Counted from the first letter of the stretch, positions 26,101 through 38,290 are shown. The stretch: DNA of 64,000 bases from Takakia lepidozioides (GCA_030704615.1 CM060733.1:49848001-49912000), one strand, 5' to 3'. Numbers and translations: made by a program. The notes: generated by a model from the letters alone, not told the origin.

Positions 26101-29100
26101 ACAAGGTCAGTAAGCATCTGAAGTCTCTATCTTGGATTTTATGATATCCCATTTGGCTGGGTGTTCTTTGACCCCCTTTGGGCCACCTACAGATGTGATT
26201 AACTCGTTTCTTTTTCCATTCATTCAACCTGAACAGCACATGAGACTTAGCAGGATTCCTACTCACATTGGAAGAACTTCAGGATAACAAACGTCGGCCC
26301 CACACTCATAATTTTCTTGATCGTCCGCACATGCAAATTTTGGTTGCAGAAGGCAAAAATCGTTAAGCCCTGAAAATCCAACAAAGATAACATTAGGAAG
26401 TGGTGCTGCCCCAACACCAGTGCACATGAATGGCAGATTGTCCCAAACCCATAATCAGGTCACGCACATTGGAAGTTCACCATATTTTCCAGGTCCGGAT
26501 ATCACAAATTTATGAAGGAAAGAAACATGTCTTAAAATTGCTTGAGCTCATCTCCAAATGCTTCATTCTATCTTGCAATGTACGTCAATGCTTAGGGGGA
26601 TTTGAGCATTGATTCATGCCAAGCAAACAAGAGGTGCCCTGGTTAGACTGCAGCCTTGAGCAGAATGTCAGGGAAAGGATGCCAGTAAACTTGGATCATA
26701 GCTTACCTGTAACATGCAAATTAAAAAAATCCAGAGACGGTGAAAGCTATGGTAGAGATGAAACCCAGTCCGATGCTCCACAAAATGGGCCTTGCCTGCT
26801 CTCCTCTCCCTCTTCCGACCAGGAGTTGCAGGGGGCCTATCCACCTGAGCAGAGTTCTGCAAACCAGATATGATTTTGACACATTATTCAAATGGTATAC
26901 TGTGATTAGGAAGCCCCATTGGAGCACTTCATATAATCCATCCCATCGAATGGTTCCAAGACAATGCAGTGTCAAGCCTTCATTGGTGGGTGCTGTATTT
27001 GTATCCTTAACGCCAGTTTAGTAGGTACTACTGCAAAAGCAAATTCAAACTGGGCGATGGAGTTGCGGTAACAAGCTGCTTGAAGAAAAATATAACCAAG
27101 AATCAACACAAAGCACTCAATAACAATCAGAAGACTGTAGGCACCTTTACAAGTTTTCCAGCCCTGGTGTTGATCCTCTTCTTAGGCTTTATGAAAAACC
27201 CTGCATCCCGACGCCATGGCCATGAAAGCTCAAAGCAAGCTGGTGCCCTGCACTCCAAACGAGTGATTGTCAAAGACAAAAAAGCTCAAAATATCACTGT
27301 TGATTGCCAATAGCTCAGATCTTGTGACAAGAAAACTCTACACCAGCTGGAAAAACAGTCCATAGAAAACGTACTACTTGCGGCCGAATGAAAATGTGTT
27401 CACTTCAAACCGACGATAATTCAGAGTTCTGCTCTTCTGTTGGGATTTACGGATGGTCTAGGCAATAATGTACAAGTCAAATTTCATTCTCAGGGTACCT
27501 TGGAATAGAGATACGAATAACAATTAAGGCAAAGGTGAACTGTGAATCAAACACCTCATCCTCCCATCATACTGTAAAGTCTATTTATCTATACGTTTAG
27601 GACAAATGGCTCAGGGGATTCCACTGCACTCACTTGTCATTCACGGGCTTTCCTCATAGTTCAATCATTTCCACAAAATACATCTACTGACTGCCTAAGT
27701 TGAATGGCATTCCCAGACTCGATCACAGAAAATATCCCTTATTCGCATAAAAATAATCTGACGACTAAGGCTGCCTTCAGTACAAGATACTAAGCCCTTC
27801 CACACAGTTTGTTATCACCAAGTCAGTACACAATCAGCCAACAGTAGCATCCAAACACAACATCAACCAGAATTACATGCTGTAGACTGGCACGAACCAG
27901 AAAAATTCATTAAAATCGTCATAGTTCCGCCATGCTGAATGTGGGGCTATACCATTTCCAGTACTCTTAGCCTCCTGCAACCCATCACAAAAGTCAGAAC
28001 ATCCAAGGTGAACCTTATTGTGAACAATTCAGCAACGTGCATCATGTCAGCAATGACACTGCAGTGACACATCAAAAGAAATCTGGCTGATCATTTCACC
28101 TCCTAAAAATGCACACCATACATGGAGGAAAAAGAGCAGAGGAAACACCATGAGCTTTTGTTCTGTCATAGCCTATTGCTCAGTAAATGCCTGAGGGATA
28201 GTAAAGGGTGCCTCTCACCCTACGAAATTGAATATCGACTTGTGGACTACATTGAAATTTAACTCTACCAGATTAGAGGGGGGAGAAATCATTTACTTGA
28301 AGGCCATTATTTTGCTCAGAGAACTGGAAGAATGGACAACTCCATTGAATCATTTAACATGTTGCAGATCAAGACTAGAGGGAAGCACAACGATCATGTT
28401 ATCATGCATGACAAAGTTGTGGGTAGCCTGACCGTGGCCACAATATCATATACGGGAGTAATAATCTGCTCCAGAAATGAGCATTCAGATACTTCAACAA
28501 ACGTCCTTGACCTTTCAACTCGAGGCTTCTCCAATAAGTCAAATAGTTCATCCGCCATCTGCCCGATAAAGCAAAACAAAGCCCAACATTACAGATGGAG
28601 TTATCCTATGCAAACTTCTCTGCTAAAGGGAATGTAGACCTGCGGCAAGAGTAGAGGTGCAAAATACTGACAAGTTACAGACTCTGAAACCAATGCCAGT
28701 ATGTCATAAAAGCTACAGTACAGTACAATCTCAGACAAAGGTCTCACTCTCATGAAGCAGAAAAAGTATTGTTTGTTTTGTAGCGTTGAAATGACCAAAA
28801 CAAAAAACCAATAAATAGAGCTCACAAGACTAGTGGGGCATGTCCTACATCAAGAAACATCCTATCAACACCTTAATCTGGACTCTCTTCTCTCAGCTTG
28901 TAAGATTTTCAGTTGCAACAAGGGAATTCCTGTTGAAATTCCCCTGATATACCCTCCAAATGACTGCAGACAAGCCAATGACCTTGGTGCTCTGTTCCCA
29001 CGGGAATGTTGACAGACAGGCTCCATAGCAGCAAAAAACAGGGACTCACATGATGAAAGATGTAACATAGGCATTCCGGCATAAAGCGAATGTTTGCAGC

Positions 29101-32100
29101 TTCCCCCCAAATTAACAGATACAGAGAAGTTAGACAGAGCCTTCTCTGCTGTGTAAATGCACTGCATCACCCACCCAACAATAGTATAAACAAGTCGGAT
29201 TGTATGTGGGGTGCCCAGAATACTCCTTCGAGCGAACATTTTAACCAAATGGGCCTGGAGACTTGAAACTAAACCTATCCTTTCATTCCACATTATGCAC
29301 TACTTCACGACAATACATGCATTTGTCGCAACCCCAAAAGGCACACCCCGAAAGGCTCCTAATGGAGCCCATCCCCGACAGGGGGCAGTAGTAGCCGCAA
29401 GGTGAAGTGGCTCTTAGTTACGCCGGCTCCGGCCAGAGTCCTCTCTCTCTCCCTGTAGCTCTCTGTCCTACTTCATTTGAACTCGTGTAAATACTGTTTA
29501 CTACCAAAACACATGTACTCAGGACAACATCGAATACGACCCTTGGTTTTCCTTCAGCAGAAGAGAAAACATAGTCATCTTACTCGACAATGACACGCAG
29601 CACTCTGCATTTGAGAATTTCATCCCATAACTAGAGCCACCAGAGAGTCCAGTAGCTTTCAGCAACCACCCTCATCCAGGTTACTACTGTACTCAGATAC
29701 CAACTCTTTGTCTATAAAATTGGTACACCCACTCTTCTGGATGTATAGTTCTGTGTTCAGAGCTAGGATCAAGACCATACTAGGTGATTTCAAGAGACAT
29801 GTTGGTTCGTACATTCAGTGACCCCAGAACTGCAGCCACCACTGACACCTTTCCAGAAATACCCTCATCAAGTTAACTGCTGGAAGTAACAGGTCATTAA
29901 GCCTCCGCAATTGGAACACCCACTCTTGAGGCTGTATGGTTCTATACACAAAGCTAGGACCAAGAATTGTGAGTTTAAACTTTATACACCTTCAGCATCA
30001 CTTACCCTCTTTGTATCAGAAAAGTGGAAAAACCATCAGTCAACTACCTACAAAAGCTATAACATGCATCGCGCACATCCACCAAGAACAGCAACAAGTA
30101 CTCAAACAATATGTTGTCCCTTACTGGCATACAACCAGCTACAGCACCGAACTGTAGCTGGTTGTATGCTCATGAGTTTAAAGACCGTACCGCTTGCACA
30201 TTGATTCTCTTCTCAGAAAGTGGCACCATCTGTTATAATTCTCAAGGACTCGGCCGTAGACGTTATTGATGGCCGCATCATCCAGCTGTTAAAAAACCCA
30301 CTTCTCAGGTCAATCTCCTGAACAGAGGAAATTCTTTCACAAAAACTCTCCTAAGAACAACAAATGCACCCTTTAAATGTAACCTGTAGCTGAACTGTGG
30401 TGTCTCACATCTTGAATGCAAGAAATTGTGTAACCCAATCGCTTGATGGCACTCTACCATTTTTTGCTGCTGCCAAGGACAATCTTCGACCAACCATGAT
30501 GCAAGTGCTAGGACCTCTAAGGAATATTGCCATGCACTGCTAGATCTTCGGGTTACACAATTTCTTGCATTCAAACTGTGAGACACCACAGTTCAGCTAC
30601 AAGTTACAACCAACCGACCATGATGCAAGTTCTAGGACCTCTAAAGAATATTGCCATGCATTGCTAGATCTTTGTTTGAAAGTACCTTGCTATCCTCTGT
30701 ATCAGAAACCACGCCCAGGCGAGACTGTGCATTGGCAAGCAGTAGAACGAGATGCTCCCTCTGGTTTGCCACATTGTCTTTCTACACTCACAATGGTATT
30801 AACCAGTTAACCAAACAGTTCACCTTCCTGGCTGCTAGATGATGCCAAATGCCCTCTCTCGTGTATGATATGAACTTGCAAAATCCAGGACCCCCCACAT
30901 GTAAAAAAAACCTGTTTGTACACCCAAATAAGTCAAAGTATGCAGTCCACATTGTATCATGAAATACTTTCCAACTATACACATTGCTTCATCAAATTCC
31001 TGACAGAAGCAGATAAGAGACTGAGCATTCCAATCTTCATTTCCACAAATGCCTCATTGGAACTTGCTTCACAGATAGAAACACATTACCCAACCACTTA
31101 AGAACAACAGCATTATGCTGTACGGCTACCTTGACAGCACTGCATACCTGAAATCCAAATGTGTAGTGCAAGAAATCAAAGAGATTCAAGGGCCTGTCTT
31201 CAGGAAATTCATAGTCATCTGGAAACCTTGGCATATCTGTTGTATACATGAAGGCTCTGGTAGCACCTGTCACCTAATTAGAATGACCACAAAGTCGATC
31301 AGTGCTCAACATTTCATTCATTCCGCCATTGCTTCCCTCTACTAGTGCCTCTTCGGACATAGCCAATCCCTGGAACACACTTTGAGGACCAGAGATGACT
31401 GGGGGCAGATCAGCATGACGCTCTTAAACTTAGATTTGGGCTTCTTTTTGGGCCCCACTTTTTTACTTGCTTTTCATTTGTTCATAAGCTCTTTGAGTTT
31501 TTCACAGATGTTAAAGTAACAATTGATTTTTTCTTGTTCCTCCTCTCTTCTTTCATAGAAAAGACCATACATCAACCTCTACTAGAAACCTTACCGCAAA
31601 ACATCTCGCAAGGTTGGGAAAACCAATACAAGAGAGAAGCGGGAGATGCCAAGCAGTAGAGAAGCCACAAAAGCAAGACAAGAGGTTGCAGGCCCAAAAC
31701 AAAAATAGTGGCTTCCGGAAATGAGCATTCCAAACATGTCAAAAGCTTTCAAAATTTGGAACATGGGTGAAAGACCCCGGTAAAGCCTTTTTCTTAAAGC
31801 CTCTTCATGCACCCCAGTAGAGAGCGAGACAAGCTTCTGCTGGACAGTGTGGGTTGCATGTTTGTGTCCTACAAGCACTTCATGCTCCTGTGGACTCCAT
31901 ATATTTGCTATTATCTTTAATTCGTTTGTCTGCTCTCTTCCACATGTCAGCCTTCCAAAAATTGAATTGAGTTCAGTCCTGACTACATCTCTATCACAAG
32001 TGTCCTTGCATATCCTAGTGCATACATGTTCATGGAGACAAAGCATTTGGACTGTTCTACCAGTTCAAATGTAAGCACTGCACATGCCTAATCATACAAG

Positions 32101-35100
32101 CTGGGGATGTCAGGTTTTGAAGATATCTTTGAACTGCATGGCTGTCCTCTCCCTCCAAAAGAGATCAAGGGGAACTTCCTACCTCAGGAAAAAGACTGAA
32201 GGCATTGGCAACACCAGCAGACTCCAAGGGTAAAATGTTGTAGGCCTTGAATTCCTTAACCTTCTTTGCATCTTCCTCCATCATCTTCTTCAACTGCAAG
32301 AAGCCACAAGTGAAAGAATTGACCATCCAATTTCCAAGGTGCACAAGATGTCAATAGTACCTTCTCAGACATTTCGGACCATATTATCAAGGGAGTGCAG
32401 CCCCTTGGACAATACTCTCTACAAGGAACCTGTACACCTCAACAATGTGCCAGTCCACACTACCGATGCAGTCAATGAACCCTTGCCATCTAAATGATAC
32501 AGGTGACATGCCTGCTACAAACAGATGACCTGGCCAGACCAAATGCCAAAAAAGGACATTTCCTACATTGTGCTGAAAGAAAGACCAACTCGACTATATC
32601 ATGCAGTATCCTTATACCCCTTTTTCTATTTGTCTGTTGAATTCAAAACCATTCAGAGAACACCATGAAACATGGCACACAGACGTCAGTCCATCATGAA
32701 GTCTCAAAAGTAAAAACTCCCTCTCCCTTCAAGTTGTTGATACTGTTACCATGGAAAAAAATTAAATCCCCTGACAAAGCTGAGTTTGCCAATGTGTACA
32801 ATACAAGTGTACTTCTAGCATGATCGGGGTACACATAAAACTCCCCTCCTACAGATCTGTAGCACTCTGAGCCAATGATGACTGTTTGAGGGACTTACAT
32901 CACTGGACACAAGTCTGTCAGCTTCCTCAGGATCAGCCTCCCTTGAGAGCGCATCAACAACGTCATTCAAAATTCTCGATGTCTGATACACTCTCCTCAT
33001 CTTTTCCGTTCTCTCTTCCAGTCTGCACATACCAACCCCTCTCATAAGGCACATTCTGAAACCTGAGTAAGAAGCCAGTCAATAACTTAAGTCCACAACA
33101 AGATCTGCAGTACAGCCGAGTGGACTAAGGACCATTGAAAGCAGCTGAGGAAATTCAGTCAGGATACGAAACAGGACTCTACTTGGTTGGTCATTGTCTA
33201 CAGAGTATTAAGCAGGGGAGACATACACGCCAGGTGCCTCATCAAAGGCATGCCCCTGCCGCCGCTGCCTATCTTCCTCCTCAAGTTCATCTATTCTGTG
33301 CTTCTCCCTGTGATATCTATAGTAATCCTGCACAATACGGATGTCTTGGCTTCGATCGATCTTCTCTCCTTCTTTCTTCAATTGCTTTTGCTGCATCACC
33401 CAAACCCCTTGATTGAACACACCTTTCTAGTGCTCAAACCACTTCCATTTGTTTCAATTACAAATTTTTACACACCTGCATTTTAGAAGTTAGAATACCT
33501 TGATGACGGACAGTAAGCCAGTCTTGAATTGCAAGACCCCCCTCCCCTCGCTCATGGGGTCCAAATGTTGCGCCAACCCAAATGCATGCTCACACACTGT
33601 TCCAATCCAGTTCCATGTGTGATGGTCAGTCCCCTCTATCTACTTTGACTTGGTCACACCAGCTATGTAGTTATAGAAGGGAGAAACATAGAAGACACCC
33701 TCTGGCATATTACAACTACAATGAAAAAAGAACAAAACAGGTCGAAACCCAAGATGCGGCTTGGAGACAATTACTCATGTAGGTAAGCTGCAAGGAACCT
33801 TTGGGAGAAGGACTCCAGCCAAGACAAGGAATCAGTAGACAGACAGTGTCATCCCGACCTTGGCAAAATAAATTGTTGTGACACCAAGGGGGAGGTGCTG
33901 CAGTGGACAAATTGTCACATCCACGAGTTGTTTTATTCCATCTGTGATTCTCAATTTGAAGGGTGTGAGCTCAAATTTGGACATTGCCAGAGGAAAAAAG
34001 ATAGTAGCTCTTAAGAGCATTCTGTGCAAGAATTCCCTGATCAGGACCCTGATCTAAGTTTCAGTAGTTCAAAAATGAAAAGCAGAAGCATTGGAGCCAT
34101 TTGATTTTGGGTTGAAGTTCAAAAATTTGTGCCTGAACCAACAACCATAACCACTGGAGGTCAACCTGAGACATCAAACAGCACTTTCTTACAAGTATAT
34201 ATGATGTTTGTAACCATAGCTAGAGTGTCCCACCATGAGACTTTGACCTACTTTCTTTCAATGCAGTATAAAGGCCGCCATCTACCTGTTTGGAAGTGCT
34301 GTTTTACACTGACCTTGAAGATAAGAAACCAGCTTTGAAATCATATCCAGCAGCATCAAAGAGGACTATTTTCATGAAAAGTCACATTGGACTCATCTAG
34401 CATCCTCCATGGATGCGCAGCCTTGAGATCCAGACAAAAGACTTCTGGCTAAAGTCACTAAATGAGCCTTGCAGGGTATTACAGTACCCTCCTAGTCACC
34501 CAGAGTCTGGCATCATATCCAACAATTAGTGCCAACAAGACTTCAAAGCCAGAGGCCATGAGCCAGTCGAGGCAGTTGATGGAGGGACACCCAAGTGGCC
34601 AAGATGACAATGCTGGACAACCGATGTTCCCCAACATCACAGTTCAGAGCAATCAGGTCCACCTTCCATGGATAGCATTTCTGCCTTCTGTTCTCCTCTC
34701 CCTATCTCTTCATAAGAAAAGCAAAAATCCATGTGCCATATATGTGGATGCAAGAGTAAAGATAGTGTGTAGTGCTATGGTACACTGTAACAAGGAGCCT
34801 AAATAGTCCTTGCTCGGAGAGCATAACCTCACTGCCGAATTCTTAGTGGGGATAGCATACCCTTATCAATTAATACTAATTGATAATAAGATAAAAACCA
34901 TTCATACCAAAGTATGGAAAAACTGAACCAGTTTCAATTTAATGCCAAGTAGTTCTCTACAGTGGGCTTCCAACAAATAGTAGTTTGCCTCCTCTCTCCC
35001 CTCACCCCCAGCTTTCTTGCTCCCTCATAATCGAGCACCAAACTACAGGCAAACTAAGCCTCCAAGTGCATCTTTCTGCCACATCCCTTTTTAATTACAA

Positions 35101-36316
35101 AGAGACTGGGATTTGACTTGTGGAGCCGACATGCATTTGGCACTCCCCTGTAAGTCTAAATGTGCCCACAGGCACACATTGTAGGTGATCCATACATAGA
35201 ACAACCCTCAAGTAGCAATCACAGTACAATTGGTTTGGCCGCACTTCTATAGAGTCCATGGAAACAGCTTAGCCACTTTGAGGTTCCCTGCTTTCCACAA
35301 GAAGGTATAGATAGGGTAAAGCATAATTGCTTCAAGATATTGATCCAGAATACACTGCGAGTACACAAAAACCATTTTTTTTAACAATGTTTCAAGAATT
35401 AAGTTGCCTTGAAAGAACAAGAGACACCCACCCTGTTCCGGAAAACAGAGCTACAGTCTACCAAAACTCAGTGAGCTCCTTACAAGAAAGGCTCGGGATC
35501 ATCTAGGCAAATCTGAAATACTAAAGCATAGGACTACTGTGTAAGCAGGCACCTTCACAAAAGTACATGCCGAGTAATGCATAAGCAGATGGGGTTCATG
35601 GCTGGTGATTTATTTTTCTGATATATGGGGCCAAGAGCTTCTTACAGTTTGTCTTTAATCTCATGTCCAAAACTAATGAACTGGATCACAGCACAGCAGG
35701 AAATCAATCACAAATGCCAGTCAAAGAGAAGGGGATGGCTGTCGTGAACTGATGGATGTACATAATGATCTATCAACTCACTGCACGGGTGAAGCCTCAT
35801 GTGGTGAATTGCACTTAAACGTCCGCATAACTATGGTGTAGAATTAACCTTTTGGGCAATTGAGAGCTTTAGGTTGAGGTTGGTAGGACCATGGAGCTAG
35901 AGGCCAGCATTTACACACTACGCATCACTTCTTCGTGACCGAATATGTAACATTATGAAACCCACGCTGGATTCACGGCGCTGAAATACTGACAAGACAG
36001 TGTATAGATCAGAGACAGCGGTGGTAGAGGACATACAGATGCGGGCAACTTGCGGATTTTCGGACTGTATCTCATCAGCAGTCTGAAGAATGGCATCAAT
36101 GTTGGTCTGCTGCGACAGCGATTGAGGAACCACATAGGATGATCCTGTTCCTGTATAATCCTGTGCCTTCCTGTAATCCGGCCGGGAAGAGCTAGCCTTT
36201 CCATTCTCCACTTGCAACGCCCCGTACACCAGCTTCTCCCACTTGGCCAGAACACGTTTTGATATCCTGTTGGGAGCCTTGGGAGGCGTTTCCATCCCGC
36301 CTACCTTGGTGCCCAT
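5141..36316 (-). CDS. Callose synthase (1,3-beta-glucan synthase, GT48), GSL8/GSL10 type, about 50 exons
   Basis: Polytopic plasma-membrane enzyme that makes callose from UDP-glucose; the GSL8/GSL10 clade acts in cytokinesis and pollen mitosis. About 1,950 codons, normal for the family. Order: Vta1-like N-terminus (NIDAILQTADEIQSENPQ), FKS1 domain (YLLIWGEAANIRFMPECLC), membrane segments, GT48 domain (YGQQKQ, GKPENQNHAIIFTRGDAIQ, RMHYGHPDVFDRIFH, SRDVYRLGQLFDFFRMMSF), C-terminal membrane block ending LILAGNRPNISA then TAG. Exons (high to low): 36316-36037, 33596-33499, 33390-33227, 33022-32899, 32293-32183, 31273-31148, 30781-30686, 30285-30191, about 29145-29050, 28558-28433, 27974-27898, 27247-27151, 26856-26707, 26369-26267, 25790-25667, 24669-24480, 24131-24079, 23023-22963, 22452-22371, 21676-21627, 21475-21389, 21122-21062, 20602-20461, 20190-20088, 19548-19385, 19132-19012, 18803-18706, 18241-18154, 18000-17840, 17638-17529, 17163-17029, 16914-16846, 16211-16040, 15770-15656, 15230-15111, 14562-14447, 14130-14047, 12965-12853, 12656-12604, 12446-12270, 12062-12015, 11721-11563, 9766-9653, 9415-9327, 8011-7853, 7725-7623, 7168-7049, 6193-6143, 5849-5667, 5377-5141. 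Junctions are GT/AG and phases agree, except that about 8 residues (perhaps a microexon) are missing between exons 8 and 9. No stops or frameshifts were seen, so the gene looks functional. ATG at 36295 is an alternative start. Confidence 0.95.
6168..6245 (-). repeat. Short tandem duplication over the 5' edge of callose synthase exon 48
   Basis: The segment containing gagtaagcatacacctga occurs at about 6179 and again at about 6221, separated by about 42 bp. The first copy spans the acceptor site and first codons of exon 48; the second lies just upstream in transcription order. A duplicated acceptor could be used as an alternative splice site. Confidence 0.65.
6311..6381 (-). other. tRNA-like sequence with Pol III A and B boxes inside a TRIM LTR (first copy)
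   Basis: Read on the minus strand: a 7-bp acceptor-like stem with one mismatch (ggacggg with cccgacc), TA at positions 8-9, D arm gctc/gagc containing A-box-like tagctcaatggtagagc, a CCCCA/TGGGG anticodon-type stem, T arm ctagg/cctag around ttcaatc (B box ggttcaatccc), and a TTTT run just before the LTR end. The anticodon loop is irregular and lacks U33, so it is not a working tRNA. Confidence 0.75.
6532..6602 (-). other. tRNA-like sequence inside the second TRIM LTR
   Basis: This copy matches the one in the other LTR except for one base in the B box, which here reads ggttcgatccc and so is closer to the canonical Pol III B box. Confidence 0.75.
8441..8625 (-). mobile_element. LINE 3'-end fragment with (ATTTC)n tails
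   Basis: On the plus strand, runs of gaaatgaaatgaaatg at about 8441 and 8540 lead into ggtactttgtaacatccgtg and ggtgcttcttaacaagaag. These are diverged copies of the 3' end shared by the LINE pieces across the window. At least two 3' ends appear to be nested here. Confidence 0.6.
8946..9003. repeat. 23-bp inverted repeat (hairpin), related to sequence near 40080
   Basis: Arms 8946-8968 and 8981-9003 pair with one mismatch around a 12-nt loop. One arm plus flank recurs in reversed orientation at 40078-40130, so this is part of a dispersed repeat. Confidence 0.7.
10318..10795 (-). mobile_element. LINE 3'-end fragments (two nested copies)
   Basis: The tail gaaatgaaatgaaatg at 10318 is followed by ggaaagctcaaagagcttatggg. 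A second tail near 10520 abuts coding-end sequence (cctgaacctcccaatgcc) that matches 60350 and 25410, the C-terminal zinc-finger-like region of the same LINE. The piece is truncated and not coding. It lies in the callose synthase intron upstream of exon 43. Confidence 0.75.
11191..11345 (-). mobile_element. LINE 3'-end fragment
   Basis: Shared 3' end read on the plus strand: tail, then ggtactttataacgtcc, then agctcaaagagcttatggg, then a run ending in gggtcaaggcctcgtgcagg. It is intronic in callose synthase. Confidence 0.75.
11360..11475 (-). mobile_element. LINE 3'-end fragment
   Basis: The tail gaaatgaaatgaaatg at 11362 is followed by ggtactttatgaaagctc and cttatgggacaaaacgg. It lies about 15 bp from the preceding copy and within 100 bp of exon 42 of callose synthase, yet leaves the splice site intact. 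Confidence 0.75.
13030..13256 (+). mobile_element. LINE 3' end with three tandem terminal units
   Basis: The 3' end ttgtcccataagctctttg...gacgttataaagtacc plus tail occurs three times in a row (about 13095, 13160 and 13218), each copy shorter than the first. Such head-to-tail 3' ends suggest repeated priming or slippage during reverse transcription. Confidence 0.7.
14928..15032 (+). mobile_element. LINE 3'-end fragment
   Basis: Contains tttgtcccataagctc, tccacggacgttataaagc and an (ATTTC) tail. It is intronic, about 80 bp from exon 35 of callose synthase. Confidence 0.75.
22140..22290. repeat. Simple and short tandem repeats (atcatatat; caagatacttc)
   Basis: Overlapping catatatg/atcatatat strings at 22150-22215 are followed by three to four copies of a 12-mer caagatacttcc at 22238-22283. 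They lie in the callose synthase intron just downstream of exon 19. Confidence 0.7.
25085..25600 (-). mobile_element. LINE 3'-end fragment including remnant of the C-terminal coding region
   Basis: Matches 59965-60500 in order over about 500 bp, including the stretch that at 60300-60370 encodes a [17 protein letters not shown]-like motif. Stops and indels break the frame here. It lies between exons 15 and 16 of callose synthase. Confidence 0.75.
26036..26092 (+). mobile_element. Short LINE 3'-end relic
   Basis: Contains cttgtcccataagctcattg and a degraded tail. Only about 55 bp can be recognised. Confidence 0.5.
29375..29475 (+). mobile_element. SINE 3'-part fragment
   Basis: The string gggggcagtagtagccgcaa, followed by gaagtggctcttagttacgc and a pyrimidine-rich (TCTC) tail, matches 38374-38480 and the end of the fuller SINE at 42128-42425. 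No tRNA-like head is kept. Confidence 0.6.
30127..30169. repeat. Perfect 17-bp inverted repeat with 9-nt loop
   Basis: Arms gcatacaaccagctaca (30127-30143) and its exact complement (30153-30169) surround gcaccgaac. It lies in a callose synthase intron, 22 bp downstream of exon 8. Confidence 0.85.
30378..30673. repeat. 59-bp inverted repeat combined with a 60-bp direct repeat
   Basis: Segment 30378-30436 is complementary to 30550-30608 with few mismatches. In addition 30490-30549 is repeated directly at 30614-30673 with a few substitutions. The second direct copy ends 13 bp from exon 7 (30686-30781) of callose synthase. The arrangement looks like a duplication with an inversion rather than a known transposon. 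Confidence 0.8.
31462..31532 (+). mobile_element. Short LINE 3'-end relic
   Basis: Contains gttcataagctctttgag and cacagatgttaaagtaac, diverged from the shared LINE 3' end. Confidence 0.5.
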
Positions 36317-37919
36317 CCGTTAGCCTTCTTATGCACCTGGCACATCTGTCTTGATGATTCACTTCGAACAGCCAGAAACGATGCTAGTCTGCAGAGAACC
36401 AGAGCTCGCAAAATAAGAAATTCAAGAATCCAACGGAGACGCAGCTCAGAATAAGGCAAAACCGAATTCTCGCAGCTCCTCCGCAAGCATTCAGCGAAAC
36501 CTCGAGCAACACACCCCGCCACGGCAGCAGCTGGACCAGCCGAAAACACTACAATGCCAGATCAAGCGAGGTCGCAAGGCGAGTCCAAGGAAGGGAGATG
36601 AAACATGAAACCCGATGATGATGCAAACTGTCCTCCACGTTCCTGAATAAGCTCCCTCTCTCCTCTCTCCGAAGATCCACCACAGAGAAGTACCGACCGA
36701 CCTTCACAATCTACTTACTCCTAATCCACGCGTTACGCAACCTCTCAGGTTTGCTGTCTACGTCTACGATTTGTTGCATACTCTACCCGACGGCCTCACA
36801 TCCGCTACAAAGTAAAAGCCCCGGAAAGTACCAGGTGCTCACGAACTCGACGGTGGTAAGACCAGTGGACTCGATCACAGCAAAGAAACGGCAAACAAAC
36901 AGTAACAGTAACAGTGTCCGATCCCCGCACATGAAACCGGAAGATGCAATCCCTTTGCCTGCCCTGTGGACCGGGCCCACCCTTGCCTCGCTCAGCCTGC
37001 CACTTGCTTCTTCTTCACTTCCAACCCCTCTGGGAAACAAAACCCAAGGTCTTACCTGCTAAGTTGTTATAACTTGCTGTTGCCTCCTGCTATAAAAGGA
37101 GGTTGGCAATGATTATGAGAACCCGCAAATCAGAATCTCAGCAGCCAAGATTTGAGCCCAAGGTCAGCTGGTGGGTCCAGCTGTGGGGTTGAGCAGCTCA
37201 AAGGTAGCAAAGTGTGGGGAAGGAGGCGGGAGGGAGGGTGCAGGTTTTTGAAATGCCCGCCTCATCCGGACCTCGCTTTGCTTGCAAGTTGTTGGGAGGC
37301 GTACGGAGAAACAGTGGGATGTGTGTGAGCAGGCTACTTGTGTAAGTACTGGACCACCAGCCCAGCTGTCAAACCCCCCTCTCCTCCACTCCCACTCCGA
37401 CGGGGATCTGCTGGTCAGGCTACGGTCGCCAGTAGCATCATCCTGTCAGTACTGAAGATCCGAAAATGCCGAAGTGGACATATAGATGGCCCAGACACAA
37501 GTCAGTGCCGACTGTGCTCAAACTTTCAAGTGTGAATCCAGTCAGATCGAACATTGGAGTGAGTGCAGAATTCAAAACTTCATACCGTATCTCCATCTCT
37601 GCTATTTTCTGAGCTGTACAGTAGGTGCCTGGAGAGTTCTGCAGCTGCGTGGATGAATTGTGAGGTGTGACACAACATTCCCAGGCTTTCATGGGGTGGC
37701 TAGCATGTATGCGAGATCGAGGATAATATTATATAGAACTTGGTCACGTTGCACGCCTGCACGCCGGCAACCAGGTGGGCTCCATGCTTGTTCAACCTTC
37801 ACTCCACACTTCATCAACATCACCTTCATCATCACGGCTTCTACAAAAGATATAAATCTCGTTATACTTATGAATGGGTTTCACAATTCTCCATTCATTA
37901 GGTGTCCGAAGGAGAACAA

Positions 37920-38025
37920 AATATGGTCTTGCTGCTTCTTTATTGTTGCTGATCGCTCTCACAAATGCTCACACAATATGGTCTTGCTGCTTCTTTATTG
38001 CTGATTGCTCTCACAAATGCTCACG
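37920..38025. repeat. Local tandem duplication, units 53 and 50 bp
   Basis: aatatggtcttgctgcttct begins both copies, at 37920 and 37976. The second lacks 3 bp. Confidence 0.85.
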
Positions 38026-38202
38026 GGGATCTATCTAGCACTCTCACAAATTTTGTGGCCAAAGAAAGGTGCTAATTGCATCAGCACATTGTCGCCTAAA
38101 AGGCATGGACCCAAACTCATGGAGAGGATTGTCTACAGGGTTGCAGGAGGGAATCCTGGCTAGACTCCATGCACCTACATGCGAGAGTCGAATCCCACTC
38201 TT

Positions 38203-38290
38203 GCCAATGGCCTTCTGTAGTATCCAGCCACGCAAGTTCCTACCTCGCCAATGGCCTTCTGTACTATCCAGCTGCACAAGGTCCTACCTC
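38203..38290. repeat. Tandem duplication, unit 44 bp
   Basis: gccaatggccttctgta opens both copies, at 38203 and 38247. The copies differ at about four positions. Confidence 0.85.
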
